DNA from: Streptomyces sp. A3M-1-3
GTDB lineage: Bacteria; Actinomycetota; Actinomycetes; Streptomycetales; Streptomycetaceae
Assembly: GCF_024213665.1 (NCBI RefSeq)
Contig: NZ_JANAVP010000019.1
Coordinates: 62,001 to 126,000 of the forward strand
Direction of reading: 5' to 3'
DNA: 64,000 nucleotides
Made by a program: the position numbers and the translations under genes. The notes below the pieces were generated by a model. It had not been told where the DNA came from and did not search any database. It saw nothing but the letters and a program-made list of their open reading frames with translations. The first letter of the stretch is position 1; each line of letters begins with the position of its first letter. Below are positions 32,364 to 41,673 of the stretch, in pieces.

Positions 32364-33761
32364 ATGACCGTTCCCTCCACCGTCCTGCCCGCCAACGGGC
32401 GCTCCGCGGCCGACGCGCACGCCATCCTGGGGCGGCAGCGCGCCCGCGAGTCATCGGCCCGGACGTACGCCCGTTCGTTCCCGATCGTCCCGGCCCGAGC
32501 CCAGGGCATGACGATCGAGGGCACCGACGGGCGGCGCTACCTCGACTGCCTGTCCGGCGCCGGCACTCTCGCCCTCGGCCACAACCACCCCGTCGTGCTG
32601 GAGGCGATCCGCCGCACGGTGGACAGCGGGGCGCCGCTGCACGCGCTGGACCTGGCGACGCCGGAGAAGGACGACTTCACCGACGCCCTGTTCGCCACAT
32701 TGCCCAACGCGTTCGCCGACCGGGCCAGGATCCACTTCTGCGGGCCGGCCGGGACCGACGCGGTGGAGGCGGCGCTCAAGCTGATGCAGACCGCCACCGG
32801 GCGGCGCGGGCTGCTCGCCTTCACCGGCGCGTACCACGGCATGACCGCCGGGGCCCTGGCCGCCACCGGCAACGTCGCGGTCAAGGCCCCCGTCCCCGGG
32901 ATCGCCGCGGAGGTGACCCGGCTGCCCTATCCGTACCCGTACCGCTGCCCGTTCGGAGTCGGCGGGGAGCGCGGGGCAGCACTGTCCGCGGCGTACACCG
33001 AGCGGCTCATCGACGACCCGTCGGGCGGGGTGATCCCGCCCGCCGCGATGATCCTGGAGGCCGTCCAGGGCGAGGGCGGCGCGGTGCCCGCCCCGGACGC
33101 CTGGCTGCGCGAGATGCGGCGGATCACCACCGAGCGGGAGATCCCGCTGATCGTCGACGAGGTGCAGACGGGTGTCGGGCGCACCGGCGCGTTCTGGGCG
33201 GTCGAGCACAGCGGGATCGTGCCCGACGCGATGGTGATGTCCAAGGCGATCGGCGGCAGTCTGCCGCTGGCCGTGGTCGTCTACCACGAGGACTACGACG
33301 GCTGGCTGCCCGGCGCGCACACCGGCACATTCCGCGGCAACACCATGGCCATGGCCGCGGGCACCGCGACCCTGCGCCATGTCGCCCGGCAGGGTCTGGC
33401 CGAGCGGGCTGCCACGGTCGGTGCCCTGATGACCGCCCGCCTCGAGGGGCTGAGCGCCGAGCTGCCGACGATCGGGGATGTCCGCGGCCGCGGCCTCATG
33501 ATCGGCGTCGAACTCGTCGACCCCGAGAGCGCGCCCGACTCCTGCGGGGCCCGCCCGGTCGCCCCGCAGGTCGCGGCCCAGGTCCGCGCCGCGTGCCTGG
33601 AGCGCGGTCTGATCGTGGAGCTGGGCGGCCGCTTCGACTCCACCGTCCGGCTGCTCCCGCCGCTGGTCATCACGGACGAACAGGCGGAGGCGGTGCTGGA
33701 CCGGCTCGCCGACGCCCTCGCCGAGGTGGCGGCTGGGCAGCTCTCCGGGCGGTCGGTATGA
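32364..33761 (+). CDS. Diaminobutyrate-2-oxoglutarate aminotransferase
   Basis: A 465-residue class III aminotransferase with PLP lysine Lys294 in MVMSKAIGGSLP, IVDEVQTGVGRTG before it and NHPVVLEAIRRT early. The length and neighbouring decarboxylase match RhbA/Dat-type enzymes that make L-2,4-diaminobutyrate from aspartate semialdehyde with glutamate. ATG 32364 follows CCGGAG. Its stop overlaps the decarboxylase start (ATGA). Confidence 0.9.
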   Translation: MTVPSTVLPANGRSAADAHAILGRQRARESSARTYARSFPIVPARAQGMTIEGTDGRRYLDCLSGAGTLALGHNHPVVLEAIRRTVDSGAPLHALDLATPEKDDFTDALFATLPNAFADRARIHFCGPAGTDAVEAALKLMQTATGRRGLLAFTGAYHGMTAGALAATGNVAVKAPVPGIAAEVTRLPYPYPYRCPFGVGGERGAALSAAYTERLIDDPSGGVIPPAAMILEAVQGEGGAVPAPDAWLREMRRITTEREIPLIVDEVQTGVGRTGAFWAVEHSGIVPDAMVMSKAIGGSLPLAVVVYHEDYDGWLPGAHTGTFRGNTMAMAAGTATLRHVARQGLAERAATVGALMTARLEGLSAELPTIGDVRGRGLMIGVELVDPESAPDSCGARPVAPQVAAQVRAACLERGLIVELGGRFDSTVRLLPPLVITDEQAEAVLDRLADALAEVAAGQLSGRSV

Positions 33762-35362
33762 GTGCCCGCATCCGCGAGACGACACCACGTGCTGTTCCTG
33801 GTCACGACGCTCTGAGTGCGGCCGTCGCCGATGTGCTGGGCGCCGTCGCAGCGGCCGGGCCGGGGACCGCGCTGTCCGGCGGACCCGGCGGCGCCGGCGC
33901 CCTGGCACCGCTGGTGCACACCGTGCTGGGCGCGCTCACCGAGGGTGCGGCGCGGCGGGGCGGACCGGTCGCGGCAGGAGCGCCGGCGGACCTGGCGGGC
34001 CAGGTGGCCCGCGGGTTCGCCGCGCCGGACGGCGACGACGTCCTGCACCTGCTCACCGAACTGCTCGCGTACGGCAGCGCCGACCCGGCGGACCCGTCCT
34101 GCGCGGCCCATCTCCACTGCCCGCCGCTGGCTGTCGCGGTCGCCGCGGATCTGGCGGTCTCCGCGCTCAACCCCTCCCAGGACTCCTGGGACCAGGCGCC
34201 CGCCGCCACCGTGATCGAGACCCTGCTGCTGGAAGAGCTGGCGCAGCTGGTCGGGTACGACGCGGCCGAGTCGGCCGGAGTGCTCACCTCCGGCGGCACC
34301 GAGTCCAACCTGATGGGCCTGATGCTGGCCCGCGACCGGGTGCTGGGCCGGGCAGCCGGTCACCAGGTCGAGCCGGCGGGCGTGCCCGCCGGCGGACCGC
34401 GGCCCCGCATCCTCGCCTCCGCCGCCGCGCACTTCTCCGTACAGCGGGCCGCCGCCCTGCTGGGGCTCGGCGAGGACGCGGTGCTGCCCGTCGCCGTCGA
34501 CCGCGAGCTGCGGATGGATCCGTACGCGCTTGCGGCGGAGCTCGACGGATGCGCCCGGCGAGGGGAGCTGCCGGTGGCCGTGGTGGCCACCGCCGGTACG
34601 ACCGACACCGGCGCGATCGACCCGCTGCTGGAGTGCGCGGTGCTCGCCGCCGAGCACGGCGCCTGGCTGCACGTGGACGCCGCGTACGGCGGCGGCGCCC
34701 TGCTGTCCGACCGGCTCGCCCCGCTGCTGGACGGCATCGCGCTCGCCGACTCGGTCTCCCTGGACTGGCACAAGCTGGGCTGGCAGCCGGCCGCGGCCGG
34801 GGTGTTCCTGGTCCGGCGGGCGCAGACGTACGCCTCGCTGGCCCGCCGCGCCGTCTACCTGAACCCGGCGGACGACGAGGAGGCCGGCTACCCCAGCCTG
34901 CTCGGCCTCTCGCTGCGCACCACGCGCCGCGCCGACGCCTTCAAGATCGCAGTCACCCTGCGCGTGCTCGGCCGGGACGGCCTGGGCCGCCTCGTCGACG
35001 CGTGCCACGAGCTGGCCAGGTCCGGGGCGGAGGCCGTCCGCGCTCATCCCCGGCTGGAACTGCACGCGGCACCGGTGCTGACCGCCTTCCTCTTCCGCTA
35101 TACGACAGCGGACCCGGCGCACGCGGACCAGGTCAACGCCGCGCTGCGGCGCAGGCTGCTGCGCGAGGGCCGAGCGGTCGTGGGCCGTACCGAACTGCCG
35201 GGTGAGGGGCCGGGCCGGGTCCGCCTCAAGCTCACCCTGCTCAACCCTCACACCTGCCCGGCCGACGTCGAACGACTGCTGCACGCCGTCGCCGCGGCAG
35301 GCCAGTGCGAGGAGGACGCGCTGCGCGGTGCCGTGGCGGCGACGCGAGGGGATGCCCAGTGA
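33758..35362 (+). CDS. L-2,4-diaminobutyrate decarboxylase
   Basis: A 534-residue group II PLP decarboxylase: SGGTESNLMGLMLARD substrate region, HVDAAYGGGALLS, and PLP lysine Lys339 in SLDWHKLGWQP. Coupled by overlap to the diaminobutyrate aminotransferase, it should produce 1,3-diaminopropane, the backbone of schizokinen and rhizobactin type siderophores. The N-terminal 60 residues are Ala/Gly-rich. Confidence 0.9.
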   Translation: MSARIRETTPRAVPGHDALSAAVADVLGAVAAAGPGTALSGGPGGAGALAPLVHTVLGALTEGAARRGGPVAAGAPADLAGQVARGFAAPDGDDVLHLLTELLAYGSADPADPSCAAHLHCPPLAVAVAADLAVSALNPSQDSWDQAPAATVIETLLLEELAQLVGYDAAESAGVLTSGGTESNLMGLMLARDRVLGRAAGHQVEPAGVPAGGPRPRILASAAAHFSVQRAAALLGLGEDAVLPVAVDRELRMDPYALAAELDGCARRGELPVAVVATAGTTDTGAIDPLLECAVLAAEHGAWLHVDAAYGGGALLSDRLAPLLDGIALADSVSLDWHKLGWQPAAAGVFLVRRAQTYASLARRAVYLNPADDEEAGYPSLLGLSLRTTRRADAFKIAVTLRVLGRDGLGRLVDACHELARSGAEAVRAHPRLELHAAPVLTAFLFRYTTADPAHADQVNAALRRRLLREGRAVVGRTELPGEGPGRVRLKLTLLNPHTCPADVERLLHAVAAAGQCEEDALRGAVAATRGDAQ

Positions 35363-37143
35363 CATCCGGACCTGACTTTCTGGACCACCGCGACCCGCTG
35401 TACGCGGGGCACTCGGCGGCTACGGAGACGCTGCTGCGCGCGTTCGTGCGCGAGACCGGGACCGACGTCCCGTCCGCGGGCGAAGACCTCGTTCTGGACC
35501 TGCCCGCGAGCGGCCTCCAGCTGGTCGTCCCGGTGCGCTACCGGTCCGCGACCGGCCGGCACCGCTTCGGCGAGCCCCGGCTGCGGCGCGATCTGCCCGC
35601 CGATGCCTCGCTCGTGGCAGCGGTGCTCATCCGGGAGAGCACGCTGGGCCGGGGAGCCCCGCCGCACCTCGGGGGCGACGCCACCGCCCGGGTGCTCAAC
35701 TCCGCCTCCCGGACGGCCGTACACCTCGCGCGGCGGCGGACCGAGGGCGGGCAGGCGCAGGGGCTCACGCCGTTCCTCGACGCCGAGCAGGCGCTGCTGC
35801 TCGGGCACCCCTTCCATCCCGCCCCCAAGAGCCGCGAGGAGGCGTCCGACTCCGAACTGGACGCCTACTCGCCCGAGTTGCGCGGCTCCTTCCCGCTGCA
35901 CTGGTTCGCCGCCCACCCGGACGTCGTGGTCGGCGAAAGCGCGGACGGCCGTACCGTCGACGAGCTGCTGCGGCCGCTCGCCGCCGGACTGGAACTGCCG
36001 GACGGAATGCTGCCGGTGCCCGCCCACCCGTGGCAGGCCCGCCAGGCGCTGGGCCGCCCGGAGGTGGCGAAGCTCGTGGACGCCGGTCTGCTGCGCCCGC
36101 TCGGGCCGGCCGGCCCGGCCTGGTATCCGACGTCATCGGTGCGGACCGTGCACCGGCCGGACGCCGAGGTGATGCTGAAACTGTCCCTGGGTATGCGGAT
36201 CACCAACTCCCGCCGCAACAACCTCCGCAGTGAGATGCGCCTGGGCGTACGGGCCGCCCGGCTGCTGGCCGCGGGACCCGCGGACTGGCTGCGGGCGGAG
36301 CATCCGGAGTTCTCCATCCTGCGGGACTTCGCGTGGGTGTCGGCCGGCCCGGACGGGCCGCGGACCGGCCTGGAGACAGGCATGGAGACGGGGCCGGAGA
36401 CCGGGCTGGAGACGGCGATCCGCGACAACCCCTTTCACGGCGCGGGACGCGAAGGGCTGTGCGTGGCCGGGCTGCTGGCGGAGCGCACCGGGCCGGGGGA
36501 CGGCTCCCCGCCCCGGCACCGTGCGCTGCTGTCGGCCGCCGTCCACCGTACGGCGCGAGCCCTGCGCGTCCCGCCCGCCGAAGCCTCGAAGCGGTGGTTC
36601 ACCCGGTACCTGGACGTACTGGCCGTACCGCTGATCCGGCTTCAGGCGCGGTACGGCATCGCGCTGGAGCCGCACCATCAGAACACCCTGGTGGCGCTGG
36701 ACGACGACGGGCTGCCCTGCGCGGGCTGGTACCGGGACAGCCAGGGCTACTACCTGGCGGCGTCCCGCGCCGCCGAGCTGGAACAGCTGCTGCCGGGCGC
36801 CACCCACGGCGTGGATCTGGTCTTCGACGACGAGTTCGTCGACGAGCGGGTCGCGTACTACCTGGGCATCAACAACCTGCTCGGCCTCGTCGGCGCCTTC
36901 GGGGCGCTGGGACTCGCCGACGAGGAGGTCCTGCTGCGCAGGCTGCGCGCCGCTCTGGAGCGGCTGCGCGCCACCGAACCCGGCGCGAAGGGCCTGCTCG
37001 ACCTGCTGCTCGACGCGCCCGTCCTGCGCTGCAAGGGCAACTACCTGACCTGCGTGGACGGTCTCGACGAGCTCGTCGGCGACGTCCACAGCCAGTCCGT
37101 CTACATCGACCTTCCCAACCCCCTCGCGGAGGCCCAGCGGTGA
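35359..37143 (+). CDS. IucA/IucC-family NIS siderophore synthetase 1
   Basis: A 594-residue synthetase. ATP- and citrate-site motifs are PVPAHPWQAR, SSVRTVHRPDAEVMLKLSLGMRITNSRR and LEPHHQNTLVALDDDGLPCAGWYRD, and the C-terminus has RCKGNYLTCV. It condenses citrate (or a half-made siderophore) with an amine using ATP. A variable tandem block, encoded by 12-base units at 36370-36417, interrupts the otherwise conserved centre. GTG 35359 overlaps the decarboxylase stop. Confidence 0.93.
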   Translation: MTSGPDFLDHRDPLYAGHSAATETLLRAFVRETGTDVPSAGEDLVLDLPASGLQLVVPVRYRSATGRHRFGEPRLRRDLPADASLVAAVLIRESTLGRGAPPHLGGDATARVLNSASRTAVHLARRRTEGGQAQGLTPFLDAEQALLLGHPFHPAPKSREEASDSELDAYSPELRGSFPLHWFAAHPDVVVGESADGRTVDELLRPLAAGLELPDGMLPVPAHPWQARQALGRPEVAKLVDAGLLRPLGPAGPAWYPTSSVRTVHRPDAEVMLKLSLGMRITNSRRNNLRSEMRLGVRAARLLAAGPADWLRAEHPEFSILRDFAWVSAGPDGPRTGLETGMETGPETGLETAIRDNPFHGAGREGLCVAGLLAERTGPGDGSPPRHRALLSAAVHRTARALRVPPAEASKRWFTRYLDVLAVPLIRLQARYGIALEPHHQNTLVALDDDGLPCAGWYRDSQGYYLAASRAAELEQLLPGATHGVDLVFDDEFVDERVAYYLGINNLLGLVGAFGALGLADEEVLLRRLRAALERLRATEPGAKGLLDLLLDAPVLRCKGNYLTCVDGLDELVGDVHSQSVYIDLPNPLAEAQR

Positions 37144-38528
37144 CCGAACAGACCGAACAGACCGAGCAAGCCCCCTATGACCTGGTCGGCGTCGGCATCG
37201 GCCCGTTCAACCTGTCGCTGGCCGCCCTGTCCGACGGCGCACCGGAGCTGCGCACCCTCTTCCTGGACGCCAAACCGGCGTTCTCCTGGCACCCGGGCCT
37301 GCTCATGGAGGGCACGGTGCTCCAGGTGCCGTTCCTCGCCGACCTGGTGACCATGGCCGACCCGACCAGCCCCTGGTCGTACCTCAACTACCTCCGCGCG
37401 CACGACCGGATGTTCCCGTTCTTCTTCTCCGAGCGGTTCCACATCCCGCGCCGCGAGTACGACCACTACTGCCGCTGGGTCGCCGAGCGCCTGCCGTCCT
37501 GCCGCTTCGACGCCGAGGTCACCTCCGTGGAGTGGGACGAGACGGCCGATGCCTTCGCCGTCACCCACCGCTCGGCGGGCGGCACCCGGTCGCGGGTGGC
37601 GGCCCGTCAAGTGGTCCTGGGCGTGGGCACGCTCCCGGTGGTCCCCGAGCCGCTGCGCCCGCTGCTGACCGCAACCCACGCGGGCCGGGTGCTGCACAGC
37701 GCCGACTACCGCACCCACCGGTCCGCCCTCGCGGGCGCCGGCGACGTCACGGTCATCGGCGCCGGCCAGTCCGGGGCCGAGGTGACTCTGGACCTCCTGC
37801 GCCACCAGGACGGCCAGGGCGACGGCGGGCCGTACGTCCGCTGGCTGGCCCGTACGACCGCCTTCGCGCCCATGGAGTACTCCAAGATCGGCCTGGAGCA
37901 CTTCACCCCGGACTACATCCGCTACTTCCGCGCGCTCCCGGAGGAGCGGCGCGAGCAGCTCGTGCGCGAGCAGTGGCAGCTCTACAAGGGCGTCAGCGAG
38001 GAGACCCTCGGCGAGATCCACGACGAGCTGTACGAGCGGACCATCGGCGGCACCGAACCGCGCGCCGCCCTGCACCCCGGGGTGGAGATAACGGCGGCCG
38101 TGGCCGACGGCGACGGCTACCTGCTGACCTGCCGGCACACCCAGCAGGATGCCCCGTTCGAGATCCGCACCTCCGCCGTCGTGGCGGCCACCGGTTACGC
38201 GCCCGTCCGCCCGGCCTTCCTGGACACCATGGCGGACCTGGTCGACTGGGACGCCAGGGGCCGCTACCAGATCGACGGCGAGTACCGGGTCGCGCTCGAC
38301 CCGCGCGTCTCCGGCTCGCTGTACGTGCAGAACGCCGAGATGCACACGCACGGCGTGGGCGCCCCCGACCTCACCCTGGGCGCCTGGCGCGCCGCGACGA
38401 TCCTCAACGCGGCCGCCGGGAAGACCGTGCTGCCGGTGCCCGACCGGGCGGCGTGGACAACCTTCGGCGCGCCGCGGACCCGCACCCCCGGCCTACCCGG
38501 TATCGCCCCCGCAGGCGCATACCGGTGA
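37140..38528 (+). CDS. Siderophore amine N-monooxygenase (IucD/RhbE type)
   Basis: A 462-residue flavin monooxygenase. FAD motif VGVGIGPFNLSLAAL at the start, NADPH motif VIGAGQSGAEVTLDLL at about residues 200-215, and the C-terminal ATGY in VVAATGYAPVRPAF. It should hydroxylate one nitrogen of 1,3-diaminopropane (or a derivative) to prepare a hydroxamate. N-terminal EQTEQT units are a 9-base repeat. GTG 37140 overlaps synthetase 1. Confidence 0.93.
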   Translation: MTEQTEQTEQAPYDLVGVGIGPFNLSLAALSDGAPELRTLFLDAKPAFSWHPGLLMEGTVLQVPFLADLVTMADPTSPWSYLNYLRAHDRMFPFFFSERFHIPRREYDHYCRWVAERLPSCRFDAEVTSVEWDETADAFAVTHRSAGGTRSRVAARQVVLGVGTLPVVPEPLRPLLTATHAGRVLHSADYRTHRSALAGAGDVTVIGAGQSGAEVTLDLLRHQDGQGDGGPYVRWLARTTAFAPMEYSKIGLEHFTPDYIRYFRALPEERREQLVREQWQLYKGVSEETLGEIHDELYERTIGGTEPRAALHPGVEITAAVADGDGYLLTCRHTQQDAPFEIRTSAVVAATGYAPVRPAFLDTMADLVDWDARGRYQIDGEYRVALDPRVSGSLYVQNAEMHTHGVGAPDLTLGAWRAATILNAAAGKTVLPVPDRAAWTTFGAPRTRTPGLPGIAPAGAYR

Positions 38529-39865
38529 CCACCGCCCGGAAGACCGGCGGGCGGCTGCCGCGTGCCAAGGTGGTGCTGATCTCGGTGATCGGACTGCACC
38601 TGGTCGCCGAGACCGCGCTCACGCCGTTCCTGCCGCAGCTGTTCCAGCGGCTGTACGGCATCGAGGACCCGGGGGCCACGGGCCTGTACCTGTGGGTCTG
38701 CCGGATCGTCGGGCTGGCCGCGCTCCCGCTGTGGGGCCTGGCCGCCCGGCGCCGGCCGCTGCACCAGCTGGTGCTGGCCGGACTGTGCGGTTCGGCCGTG
38801 CTCGACCTGCTGCTCGGGCTGGCCCCCAGCTACGCCGCGTACACGGTTCTGTCGACGGCGGTGGTGGCGACCAACAGCGCGCTGCTGCTCGCCTATCCGG
38901 CGTTCATCGCCGAACACCGCGACCAACCGGCGGACGGCGAACGGTCCCGGCTGACCGGGATCTGCTCGCTCGTCGTCGCCTTCCACCTGTCCGTCGTCGT
39001 GGCCACCCTCGTCGGCGCGGGCGTGCTGGCGCTGCCCGAACCCCGTATCGGCATCTCGGCGTTCGCGGTACTGGACGCCGCCCTCGCGGTGCTGACCTTC
39101 CGTATCCTGGGCCGGGACACGGCAACCAGCACCGCTGGTCCGTCCCTCGCCGACGTCACCGGTCCGGCGGACGAGAGGCGGTCCGAGACGCCCGTCGACG
39201 GCTCACCGCACCGCGCCGGGCGGATCCTGCTGCTCGTCCAAGTCGCCCTGATCGGCCTGGCCTTCGACTTCTCGGTCAATGTGGCACGGCCGTTCTTCAC
39301 CGAGTTCTCGGAGAGCCTGGGCGGCGGCTCCGCCGGGTCCGCCGTGCTGTTCTTCCTGCCGAGCGTCGCCGCTCTGGCCGTGCTGCCCGTGGTCCGCCGC
39401 TGCCACGCGTCGCTCGGCGACCACCTGCTCCCGCCGGCCCTGCTGGTGGCCGCCGCCGGGCTCGGCTGGCAGGCGATCGCCTCCTCGCTGCCCGAACTGG
39501 CCGGCGGCCGACTGCTGTTCGGTATCGGCCTCGGCCTCGGCCAAGTCGCGGTGGAGTTGCGGACGTTCCGCGCCACCGGCACGGCGGGCCCTGCCTTCAC
39601 CGCGGTGGAGACCGCCCGCTCCGCCGGGCTCCTCGCCGCCCCGCTCGTCGCCACCGCCGCGGTGTCCCGGGACCTCATGCTGCCGCTGGCTGTCGCGGCA
39701 GCCGTCCAGGTGCTCGCCACTGTGCTGTCCCTGCGGGGCACGCGGACCGGCCCCGCGCCACCCGCACCGCCCGCGCCGGCCGAAGCGACGCGCCGGCCGG
39801 CTTCCGCGGGCCCGGCGCCCTCCACCACCCCCGTTCCGCTGTACTCGGAGGAGAACCACCGATGA
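38525..39865 (+). CDS. MFS transporter, probable siderophore exporter
   Basis: A 446-residue membrane protein with about twelve hydrophobic segments in two halves split by a loop near residues 200-230. WVCRIVGLAALPLWGLAARRRPLHQL is the typical first cytoplasmic loop. Its place inside the operon between two synthesis genes, with overlaps at the start, suggests export of the finished siderophore. The C-terminal 35 residues are Pro/Ala-rich. Confidence 0.88.
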   Translation: MTTARKTGGRLPRAKVVLISVIGLHLVAETALTPFLPQLFQRLYGIEDPGATGLYLWVCRIVGLAALPLWGLAARRRPLHQLVLAGLCGSAVLDLLLGLAPSYAAYTVLSTAVVATNSALLLAYPAFIAEHRDQPADGERSRLTGICSLVVAFHLSVVVATLVGAGVLALPEPRIGISAFAVLDAALAVLTFRILGRDTATSTAGPSLADVTGPADERRSETPVDGSPHRAGRILLLVQVALIGLAFDFSVNVARPFFTEFSESLGGGSAGSAVLFFLPSVAALAVLPVVRRCHASLGDHLLPPALLVAAAGLGWQAIASSLPELAGGRLLFGIGLGLGQVAVELRTFRATGTAGPAFTAVETARSAGLLAAPLVATAAVSRDLMLPLAVAAAVQVLATVLSLRGTRTGPAPPAPPAPAEATRRPASAGPAPSTTPVPLYSEENHR

Positions 39866-41673
39866 ACCACCCTGCCCGGGACGCCTGGGCGCAGGCGGGC
39901 CGCCGCCTGCTCGTCAAGGCGATCGAGGAGTTCGCGTACGAGGAACTTCTCGTCCCCGAACCCGAACCCGAACCCGAACCTGACGCCGACGCCTACCGGC
40001 TCGACGTCGGCGACGGCGTCCACTGGACGTTCCGCGCCGCCCGCGGCACCTTCGGCACCTGGCAGCTCGACCCCGCCTCGCTCCGGCGGCACCCCGAAGC
40101 CGCCTCGGGAGAGGAGGGCCCCGAGCAGCTGCTGCTCGACGCCCGCCCGGTGCTGGGCTGGGACGGCCCCACGACCGCCGAGGTACTGCGCGAACTGACC
40201 GCCACCCGGCGGGCCGGGGCCGAGGCCATCTCCCGTGCCAGGCCGGCCGCCGAGCTCGCGGACCTCGGCCACCTGGAACTGGAGGCGTACCAGGACGGCC
40301 ACCCGTGCATGCTGCTCAACAAGGGCCGGCTCGGCTTCTCCGCCTCCGACGCCGCCGCCTACGCCCCCGAGTCGGCCCGTACCGTACGGCTGCTGTGGGC
40401 GGGCGTCCACGCGGGCCTGTCCGCGTACTCAGGGGTCCCCGGCCTGGACGCCGAGCGGCTGCTGTCCGAGGAACTGGACGCGCACACACGGCGGCGGTTC
40501 ACGGCGGTGCTGAACGAGATCTGCGCCGAAAGCGGCCTCGCGGCCGAGGAGTTCACCTGGCTGCCGGTGCACCCCTTCCACTGGGACGAGGCGGTGGCGA
40601 CCCTCTTCGCCCCCTACCTCGCCGAGGGCCGCATCGTGCTCCTCGGCCAGGGCCCGGACCGCTACCGGCCCCTGCAGTCCATCCGCACCCTCGCCAACCT
40701 CGACCACCCGCACCGCCGCAATGTGAAGGTGCCCCTGCTCATCCGCAACACGCTGGTGTGGCGCGGACTGTCCACCGAGCCGACCCGGGCCGCGCCCGAT
40801 GTGAGCGCCTGGCTGCAGTCGGTGCGTGACGCGGATCCGTATCTCCGCGACGAGCTGCGCTTCCATCCACTCGGCGAGGTCGCCGCGGTCGCCGTGCACC
40901 ACCCGCTGTACGAGTCGGTCAAGGACGCCCCGTACCGCTACCACGAACTGCTCGGCGCGGTCTGGCGCGAGCCGGTCGCCGCCCTCCTCGGGGAGCGGGA
41001 ACGGGCCCGCACCATGGCCGCGCTGCTGGGGACCGGCTCCGACGGCCGTACGCTCGTCGCCGAGCTGGTGTACCGCTCCGGGCTCACGGCCCACGACTGG
41101 ATGGAGCGCTTCTTCGCCGCCCTGCTGCCCGGCCTGCTGCACTACCTCTACCGCTACGGCGTGGCCTTCTGCCCGCACGGCGAGAACACCGTGATCCTCT
41201 TCGACGACGCCGACATCCCGATCGGCATCGCGGTCAAGGACTTCGCCGAAGACGTCAATCTGCTTCCCGAGTCGCGCCCCGAGTACGCCGCGCTGACGCC
41301 GCGCGCCGACAAGGTGCTGCTGCGCTGGCCCGCCCGCGAGCTGGCGCACTCTCTGCTCAGCGCCGTCTTCGCCGGACACTTCCGGTTCTTCGCGCCCCTC
41401 GTCGCCGGTCATCTCGGCGTGCCGGAGGGGGAGTTCTGGGCGATGGCCCGCGCCGAGATCGAGCGCTACCACGCCCGCTTCCCCGAACTGGCCGACCAGT
41501 TCGACGACTTCGGGCTGCTCGCACCGGCCTTCGACCGGATCGCGCTCAATCGCGAGCAGCTGCTGGGCGGTGGCTTCCACGACCGCGCCGAGAAGGACGA
41601 GGGCTTCGACGTCGTCCACGGCACCGTCGCCAACCCGCTCGCCACCGCCACCACCCAGGAGGAGCAGATATGA
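39862..41673 (+). CDS. IucA/IucC-family NIS siderophore synthetase 2
   Basis: A 603-residue second synthetase. Motifs: WLPVHPFHWDEAVATLF, SIRTLANLDHPHRRNVKVPLLIRNTLVWRG, and FCPHGENTVILFDDADIPIGIAVKDFAED. Together with synthetase 1 it should attach the two amine arms to citrate. Near residue 32 a 6-base repeat gives PEPEPEPEP. It overlaps the MFS gene (ATG 39862) and the next ligase gene. Confidence 0.93.
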   Translation: MNHPARDAWAQAGRRLLVKAIEEFAYEELLVPEPEPEPEPDADAYRLDVGDGVHWTFRAARGTFGTWQLDPASLRRHPEAASGEEGPEQLLLDARPVLGWDGPTTAEVLRELTATRRAGAEAISRARPAAELADLGHLELEAYQDGHPCMLLNKGRLGFSASDAAAYAPESARTVRLLWAGVHAGLSAYSGVPGLDAERLLSEELDAHTRRRFTAVLNEICAESGLAAEEFTWLPVHPFHWDEAVATLFAPYLAEGRIVLLGQGPDRYRPLQSIRTLANLDHPHRRNVKVPLLIRNTLVWRGLSTEPTRAAPDVSAWLQSVRDADPYLRDELRFHPLGEVAAVAVHHPLYESVKDAPYRYHELLGAVWREPVAALLGERERARTMAALLGTGSDGRTLVAELVYRSGLTAHDWMERFFAALLPGLLHYLYRYGVAFCPHGENTVILFDDADIPIGIAVKDFAEDVNLLPESRPEYAALTPRADKVLLRWPARELAHSLLSAVFAGHFRFFAPLVAGHLGVPEGEFWAMARAEIERYHARFPELADQFDDFGLLAPAFDRIALNREQLLGGGFHDRAEKDEGFDVVHGTVANPLATATTQEEQI